Source of the DNA: Phycisphaerae bacterium
Lineage (GTDB): Bacteria > Planctomycetota > Phycisphaerae > Phycisphaerales > SM1A02
Direction: 5' to 3'
Assembly (NCBI GenBank): GCA_002684755.1
Contig: NYVS01000061.1
Location: 38,678 to 45,379 of the forward strand
DNA: 6,702 bases
The notes beneath the pieces were generated by a model that saw nothing but the letters and a program-made list of their open reading frames with translations, was not told the origin of the DNA and ran no database searches. Both the position numbers and the translations under genes were made by a program. Position 1 is the stretch's first letter, and every line of letters begins with the position of its first letter. This document shows positions 1-3,760 of the stretch, in pieces.

Positions 1-603
1 CGACGAGTCGGTCGTCCCGGCGGGACCGGGCGTCGTGGTCGGCGGATCACCGTCCGTCTTCACGGTTTCTTTCGGCGTGGTCGGCGTTGCCGTGGCGCCG
101 GTCGGTTCGGCGTCGTCCCCGGGGGTATCACCGAAGACCCGGCCCGCCCAGGGGAGCTTCTCCTCCAACCAGTCGATTCCGTCCTCCACCTGGGTCCGCA
201 TCTCCTTGGGGAGAAGCGTCACGCCCTTGTCGAGCAGATCCGCGTAGCGGCCGCTGCCGGCACCGGAGATGAACGAACTCGTCTGGCCGATCACCAGGAA
301 CAGCGTGGGCACCACGACCGTCACCACGCCGAGCATGAACAGGGCGAGGATCAGGGAGACCGCGGCCGTCCTCGACCAGCGGAACCAGCGCTGCAATCGT
401 CCGATGATCGGCTCGAACAGGTAGGCGAGTCCGAGCGCGAGCAGCAGCGGCACGGTGATCGCGCTCATCGCGTAGCCCAGCCAGAGGATCGCGAGCACGG
501 TGGCGACGAGCAACACGTCGCGGACCGCCTGGATCTGCCAGATGTGGAGCTTCGAGGCGTCGACCGGTTCCTCGTCGGGCGTCGGCTTTGGATTCGATTC
601 CAT
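1..603 (-). CDS. AI-2E family transporter, N-terminal part (cut by left edge)
   Basis: Polytopic inner-membrane protein of the AI-2E/PerM-like permease family (PF01594); members are implicated in export of small molecules or in Na+/H+ antiport, and the substrate here cannot be told. The visible 201 residues show a hydrophilic N-terminus (1-26), a hydrophobic hairpin (about 30-63) containing VPLLLALGLAYLFEPII, a short basic loop (RLQRWFRWSRT, 69-79) typical of the family, a further membrane segment (80-106) ending in VVVPTLF, and then the start of the large extracytoplasmic region. Residues about 159-201 are a Pro/Thr/Asp-rich low-complexity stretch. The ATG at 603-601 is the first start after the in-frame TAG of the upstream gene, only 9 bases away, so translation is probably coupled; no clear Shine-Dalgarno is seen. 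The frame stays open to base 1, so the C-terminal half, with the remaining membrane helices, lies outside. Family call is fairly sure, function is not. Confidence 0.85.
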   Translation of the reverse strand, partial: MESNPKPTPDEEPVDASKLHIWQIQAVRDVLLVATVLAILWLGYAMSAITVPLLLALGLAYLFEPIIGRLQRWFRWSRTAAVSLILALFMLGVVTVVVPTLFLVIGQTSSFISGAGSGRYADLLDKGVTLLPKEMRTQVEDGIDWLEEKLPWAGRVFGDTPGDDAEPTGATATPTTPKETVKTDGDPPTTTPGPAGTTDSS

Positions 604-612
604 CCGGGCAGC

Positions 613-1071
613 CTAGCCGCTGCTGCGATCCGCCGAACGCTCCTCGCGCCTGATCTCGAGCAGGCGATCCTTGACCGCGGTCGGTGCGAAGACCGTCGCG
701 AAGGGGCGCACGCCGAAGAAATCCTCGAGGACGTCGTCGTCGGTCCGACTCATCATGCCCTGCTCGATCATCGCGAAGACGATCCGACCGAAGTCGTCGG
801 TCCTCGTGATGTTCCAGTGCCGAAGCACCGCCTCGGCCATGAGGCCGTACTTCCGGATCGAATAGTCGAGCAGCCCGAGACTCAGCTCCCGGCCGTCGAC
901 ATGCCGGTCGAGGACCTCCTCCTCGTCCACCGGACCTTCGGGCATCTCGCCATGGAGACTGCGCACGGTGTGGTCGAGACCTTCACGGACGAAGGCGAAC
1001 GCCTCCATCGGATAGGGCGCAGACCCTTCAAGGGCGGCTCGGAGATCGGGTTCCTCGTTCGAATCGCTCAC
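613..1071 (-). CDS. Minf_1886 family protein (conserved, function unknown)
   Basis: Small soluble protein of 152 residues, recognised as the Minf_1886 family, which is found mostly in Planctomycetes, Verrucomicrobia and relatives and has no established function. Diagnostic pieces are YPMEAFAFVREGLDHTV (20-36), HVDGRELSLGLLDYSIRKYG (57-76), VLRHWNITRTDDFGRIVFAMI (82-102, conserved core) and a downstream DDDVLEDFFG. The length is close to the usual ~140 residues of the family. The start is taken as GTG at 1071-1069, which overlaps the TGA of the amidohydrolase gene by 4 bases (GTGA), a classic termination-reinitiation arrangement. An ATG at 1158 in the same frame would add 29 Arg/Gly-rich residues lying wholly inside the upstream gene and unlike the family N-terminus. 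There is no signal peptide or membrane segment, so it is probably cytoplasmic. It ends with TAG at 615-613, nine bases before the transporter start. The charged tail (about 134-152) is not part of the conserved core. Confidence 0.85.
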   Translation of the reverse strand: MSDSNEEPDLRAALEGSAPYPMEAFAFVREGLDHTVRSLHGEMPEGPVDEEEVLDRHVDGRELSLGLLDYSIRKYGLMAEAVLRHWNITRTDDFGRIVFAMIEQGMMSRTDDDVLEDFFGVRPFATVFAPTAVKDRLLEIRREERSADRSSG

Positions 1072-2429
1072 GGCGAGATGATATCCGAGGAGGCGGAGGG
1101 AACGCGATCCGACGCCGGCCCGCCCGCCGCGATCCCGCGGTCCGGACCGAGCAGCCACCGCGGCGTCGATCGCCCGGTGAAGAGGCCTTCGATCGGCTCC
1201 GCGGGATCGGTGGCGATCGCAAGCAATCCTGCGACCGGGCCCGGTTCGAGCGTGAAGGCGGCGGGATCGAGCCCCAGTCCGATCGCGCCGGCGGTCGTGG
1301 CCATGCGAAGAAGGACCGTCGGGTCGAGGTCGCGGGCGCCGTCGCGGAGAAAGCGGACCTCATCGAGCGTGCCGAGGCGATCGGGCGTGTCGAGGCACGG
1401 CATGCCGTCGGTTCCCAGCGCCACCTCGACGCCGGCCTCGAGCAGTGATCGCCAGGGATGACCGTTCCGTCCGGGCCGTGGATGACCGAGGAATCTCGAG
1501 GCTCTCGGGCAGAACGCGACGGTGAACCCGGCTCGCGCGAGTGCCTCGAATCGACGGCGTCGAACATCCTCGTCCTCGGCCGGCATCGCCGGATAGTTGA
1601 GATGGGCGACCAACCATCGGGCCGCGGGCGAGGTTTCGAGCAGCTGGTCGATCGGATGGCGACCGGAGACCGCCACCGCGCCGGCGTCGTCGGTGATTCC
1701 GCCGATCCGCTGGAGCAGTTCGAGAAACGGGCCGGTTCCGGTGGTCGTGAAGATCGCTTCCTCGGGAGTCTCCGCGAGGTGGGTCGACACCGGGCGACCG
1801 GTCTCGGCGGCCGCGGCGTAGACGGCGGGACCGCAGCTGTACGGTGCGTGAGGCTGGATGCCCAGGCGGAAGCCCGGGGATTCACGGACTGCTGACGCCT
1901 CGCGCCCGAATCGACGGATGGCCGACACCGTCGCCTCCACCCGGCCGCCGATCCCGAAGAATTCGACGAACGCGGTTCCCGCGAGATCGGATTCGGCGAG
2001 CGTCGATGCGGCGACGAGCCCCCGGTCCCCGCTGATGTCTCCGACGGCGACGACCCCGCCCGCGAGCGACGCGTCGATCCCTGCTCGAACCGCGTCGGCG
2101 ATGGCGGCCGTTTCGGTGGGCCGACGGGTCCGGACTTCCTCGAGCCAGGCATCGAAGCCCGCCTCGCACGGCATCGGCCCGAGGGATGTCAGATCGAGAT
2201 GGGCGTGCGCATTGACCATCGCGGGGCACACGAGCTCGGTGGGGAGCTCGATGATCTGATCCACGCGGGGGGCTCCAATGGCCGCCGGAGCGTCCACGGC
2301 GACGATTCGGGCGTCCTCCACGAGGATCGCCGCCGGTGCGATCGCCTGCGACGCATCGATCGCGGCGGCGGCCCTCAGAAGGACCCGCCCCTGTCCGGGG
2401 ATCGCGTCGCGGGGTTCAAGTGAGGTCAA
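1068..2429 (-). CDS. Amidohydrolase-family metal-dependent deaminase
   Basis: Cytoplasmic TIM-barrel amidohydrolase (PF01979), 453 residues, of the chlorohydrolase/SAH-deaminase/aminodeoxyfutalosine-deaminase branch (ATZ/TRZ-like). All expected metal and catalytic positions are visible: NAHAHLDL (H75, H77), QPHAPYSCGP (H194, substrate-side loop), STHLAETPEE (H217 metal ligand, E220 acid-base), VAHLNYP (H276) and ALGTDG (D341). The assignment of roles follows characterised members such as Thermotoga TM0936. The FCPRASRFLGHP segment (306-317) resembles planctomycete homologues. The N-terminal small beta domain carries ILVEDARIVAVDAP (35-48). The usual TDSxASN after strand 8 is replaced by TDGMPCLDTPDRLGTLDE. 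Hydrolytic deamination of a purine- or nucleoside-like compound is the best guess; aminodeoxyfutalosine deaminase of menaquinone synthesis is one candidate but not shown. The start is uncertain: TTG at 2429 puts VLLRAAAAIDA at the expected N-terminus, whereas the ATG at 2501 would add 24 residues with untypical codons (CTA, AGA, TGT) over a likely promoter. Confidence 0.85.
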   Translation of the reverse strand: MTSLEPRDAIPGQGRVLLRAAAAIDASQAIAPAAILVEDARIVAVDAPAAIGAPRVDQIIELPTELVCPAMVNAHAHLDLTSLGPMPCEAGFDAWLEEVRTRRPTETAAIADAVRAGIDASLAGGVVAVGDISGDRGLVAASTLAESDLAGTAFVEFFGIGGRVEATVSAIRRFGREASAVRESPGFRLGIQPHAPYSCGPAVYAAAAETGRPVSTHLAETPEEAIFTTTGTGPFLELLQRIGGITDDAGAVAVSGRHPIDQLLETSPAARWLVAHLNYPAMPAEDEDVRRRRFEALARAGFTVAFCPRASRFLGHPRPGRNGHPWRSLLEAGVEVALGTDGMPCLDTPDRLGTLDEVRFLRDGARDLDPTVLLRMATTAGAIGLGLDPAAFTLEPGPVAGLLAIATDPAEPIEGLFTGRSTPRWLLGPDRGIAAGGPASDRVPSASSDIISP

Positions 2430-2570
2430 TGGTTCGGCCGATCCTTTCCACAGGCGACGGGGCAGCGATCCGCCGCTCGATCTACACTCTAGGAGACGCA
2501 TGGAACGGTCGCCGGGCGATCGTCCAGGCCGTCTCTCTTCGATTGCTCCGACCTCTCCGGAATACCACCG
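2430..2570. promoter_or_regulatory. Divergent intergenic region with overlapping -10-like boxes
   Basis: These 141 bases separate the minus-strand amidohydrolase operon from the plus-strand lipoprotein gene and must hold promoters for both. TACACT at 2483-2488 resembles a plus-strand -10 box, and TAGAGT, read on the minus strand at 2491-2486, resembles a -10 box for the operon; the two overlap by three bases. No convincing -35 element stands at 16-18 bases from either. A minus-strand start just left of 2486 would give a leader of roughly 50 bases to the TTG at 2429, which fits that start better than the ATG at 2501. Assignment is weak and rests on hexamer similarity only. Confidence 0.3.
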
Positions 2571-3416
2571 ATGCCACGACGCCGTCTCCGTCTCCTGCTC
2601 CTCGCGCCCATCGCCCTCTCCGCCGTCGGCTGTGTGCCGCAGGAAAAGTACGACGACCTCCTGAACGCCTATCGCGCCGAGGAGCGAGAGGGCGTCCAGT
2701 CGCAGGCGGAACTCGAGGCGATGAAGCAGAACGAGTCCATGCTCCGCGGTCAGCTCCAGAAGGCGGTCACCGATCTCGATCGGGCGATGTCCCAGCTCGA
2801 GGACCAGAACGGCGAGATCTCCCAGCTCCGCGGCGACTTCGAAGCGATGCTCGAAACGGTCAGCGGTCTGGACACGGGTCCCCTGCCCGCCGATCTGAAC
2901 GCGGCGCTGGTACGCCTCGCTTCGCAGAACGACCTCCTCGAATTCGACGAGCGAACCGGCATGCTCCGATTCTCGAGCGATCTGACCTTCGATCTCGGCT
3001 CCACGACCCTCAATCCCGCCGCGAAACAGGCGATCGGGGCCCTTGCCGGCATCCTTGAGACCAAGGACGCCCTCGCCTTCGAGATCCGGGTGGTCGGACA
3101 CACCGACAACATGCCGATCAGTCGGCCCGAGACGCGGGCCAAGCATCCGACGAACATGCATCTCTCGACGCACCGTGCGATCTCCGTGCGGGACGCCCTC
3201 GTGAAGGATGGCATCGCGGCCAATCGGGTCCAGGTGGCCGGGTATGGCGAGTTCCGTCCGGTGGCCGAGAACGGCAAGCGAGGTTCCGCCACGAATCGTC
3301 GCGTCGAGATCTTCCTCACGCCGATGCCGGCGGTCATCGAGATCGTGGAGTCCACCTCGGTGGACATCATCGAGCCCTCGCGTCCCGCCGCGACCGAAGA
3401 GGAACCGCTGAAGTAG
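2571..3416 (+). CDS. OmpA/MotB-like peptidoglycan-associated lipoprotein
   Basis: Predicted exported lipoprotein of 281 residues. The N-terminus has a basic n-region (MPRRRLR), a hydrophobic core and a lipobox-like SAVGC with the acylated Cys at 21; position -3 is Ala, not the usual Leu. There is no Asp at +2, so by the E. coli rule it would go to the outer membrane. Residues about 25-93 are charged and heptad-like (EEREGVQSQAELEAM, LDRAMSQLEDQNGEISQLR), a probable coiled-coil spacer. The OmpA C-terminal domain (PF00691) spans about 130-250: FDLGSTTLNPAAKQAI, VVGHTDNMPI with D179, LSTHRAISVRDAL with R202, VAGYGEFRPV and TNRRVEIFL (241-249). By analogy with A. baumannii OmpA, the Asp and Arg bind diaminopimelate of peptidoglycan. 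The spacing between GHTDNMPI and LSTHRA is MotB-like. The last 32 residues form an acidic, Pro-rich tail. Upstream GGAA at about 2559-2562 is a weak ribosome site. A strong hairpin follows the stop, so it is probably a single-gene unit. Confidence 0.9.
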   Translation: MPRRRLRLLLLAPIALSAVGCVPQEKYDDLLNAYRAEEREGVQSQAELEAMKQNESMLRGQLQKAVTDLDRAMSQLEDQNGEISQLRGDFEAMLETVSGLDTGPLPADLNAALVRLASQNDLLEFDERTGMLRFSSDLTFDLGSTTLNPAAKQAIGALAGILETKDALAFEIRVVGHTDNMPISRPETRAKHPTNMHLSTHRAISVRDALVKDGIAANRVQVAGYGEFRPVAENGKRGSATNRRVEIFLTPMPAVIEIVESTSVDIIEPSRPAATEEEPLK

Positions 3417-3447
3417 CGCGATCCGAGCACTTCTTCCCGCAACCGAC

Positions 3448-3490
3448 GACGCCGGAGCCACCATCAGGAGGCTCCGGCGTCTTGATGTTG
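3448..3490 (+). terminator. Probable intrinsic terminator after the OmpA-like gene
   Basis: Perfect 12-bp inverted repeat GACGCCGGAGCC (3448-3459) and GGCTCCGGCGTC (3470-3481) with a 10-base loop (3460-3469), starting 31 bases after the lipoprotein stop codon. It is followed by TTGATGTTG, a thymine-rich but interrupted tract, so it is a good but not canonical rho-independent terminator. The stem is symmetric but the T-tract exists only on the plus strand. Confidence 0.75.
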
Positions 3491-3511
3491 GGAAAAGTCT
3501 GATTTCAAGCC

Positions 3512-3540
3512 TTGTCGTCCGGTAGGTGCCCTCCTACGCT
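3512..3540 (+). promoter_or_regulatory. Possible sigma-70-type promoter for the large secreted protein
   Basis: TTGTCG (3512-3517; 4 of 6 match to TTGACA) and TACGCT (3535-3540; 3 of 6 match to TATAAT) stand exactly 17 bases apart, just after the terminator. A start near 3547 would give a leader of about 214 bases before the ATG at 3761. Matches of this quality occur by chance in GC-rich DNA, and planctomycete promoter consensus is poorly known, so this is a candidate only. Confidence 0.3.
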
Positions 3541-3580
3541 TCGGGACGAAGACTCAGGGGTGTGGAATCACTGAACAAAT

Positions 3581-3665
3581 GCAGAAATAGCCTTTTCGAT
3601 GGGATTAATCCCCTCGTGAGGCTAGATTGAAGTCCGGACGCCCGTTCCCAACAGGCGGTTTCTGC
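3581..3665 (+). promoter_or_regulatory. Possible structured 5' leader RNA (three-helix fold)
   Basis: A hand fold closes this segment with GCAGAAA (3581-3587) against TTTCTGC (3659-3665). Inside, GCCT (3590-3593) pairs with AGGC (3619-3622) and encloses a small hairpin GGGA-TTAA-TCCC (3601-3612). A second arm, CGCC/GGCG (3639-3642, 3654-3657), continues as GTT/AAC after one C-A mismatch. It lies about 95 bases upstream of the secreted-protein start. The 7-bp closing helix suggested a tRNA, but there is no proper T-loop, D-loop or anticodon arm. It matches no riboswitch class I recognise; chance pairing is possible. Confidence 0.25.
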
Positions 3666-3743
3666 GCTCTTGGTCTCAAATCGTGCCCCATTCCGGGGTT
3701 CCGTCTCCCGTTTCTCCATCCCCGCACCATCGAGATACCTCTC

Positions 3744-3749
3744 GAGGAG
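3744..3749 (+). promoter_or_regulatory. Ribosome binding site of the large secreted protein
   Basis: GAGGAG ends 11 bases before the ATG at 3761 and is the best Shine-Dalgarno match in the window. It decides the start, which in turn gives a clean signal peptide. The preceding CCTCTC could pair with it locally (CCTC-TC-GAGG), but the loop is too short to be a stable hairpin. Confidence 0.6.
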
Positions 3750-3760
3750 TAACAGATCCA

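Larger units (their letters stand above)
3417..3760 (+). other. Non-coding spacer between lipoprotein and secreted-protein genes
   Basis: This 344-base stretch holds no convincing gene: open frames on either strand are Arg/Ser-rich shadows running into the neighbours. It is visibly less GC-rich in its middle (about 3560-3632) than the flanking genes. It contains the terminator hairpin after the lipoprotein gene, two small hairpins (GTAGG/CCTAC at 3522-3526 and 3533-3537; CTTCG/CGAAG at 3539-3543 and 3547-3551), a possible sigma-70 promoter, a possibly structured leader and the ribosome binding site of the next gene; the main ones are listed separately. Confidence 0.7.

Noticed and set aside
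1071..1158. Upstream ATG (1158) for the Minf_1886 gene
   Set aside because: The extra 29 residues lie entirely within the deaminase coding sequence, are Arg/Gly-rich and unlike the family; the GTG with 4-base overlap fits better.
544..1461. 305-codon plus-strand open frame
   Set aside because: It is antisense to three well-supported minus-strand genes, and its Arg/Ser/Pro-rich second half is typical of a GC-rich shadow frame.
2430..3464. N-terminal extension of the deaminase frame across the lipoprotein gene
   Set aside because: The frame happens to stay open for 345 codons antisense to the OmpA-like gene, but the translation is His/Arg/Asp-rich with no similarity to amidohydrolase N-termini, and the OmpA-like reading on the plus strand is unmistakable.
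3581..3665. tRNA gene
   Set aside because: The 7-bp closing helix followed by TA looks like an acceptor stem with U8-A9, but the would-be D arm is far too long, there is no TTCNANN T-loop in place and no anticodon arm can be drawn.
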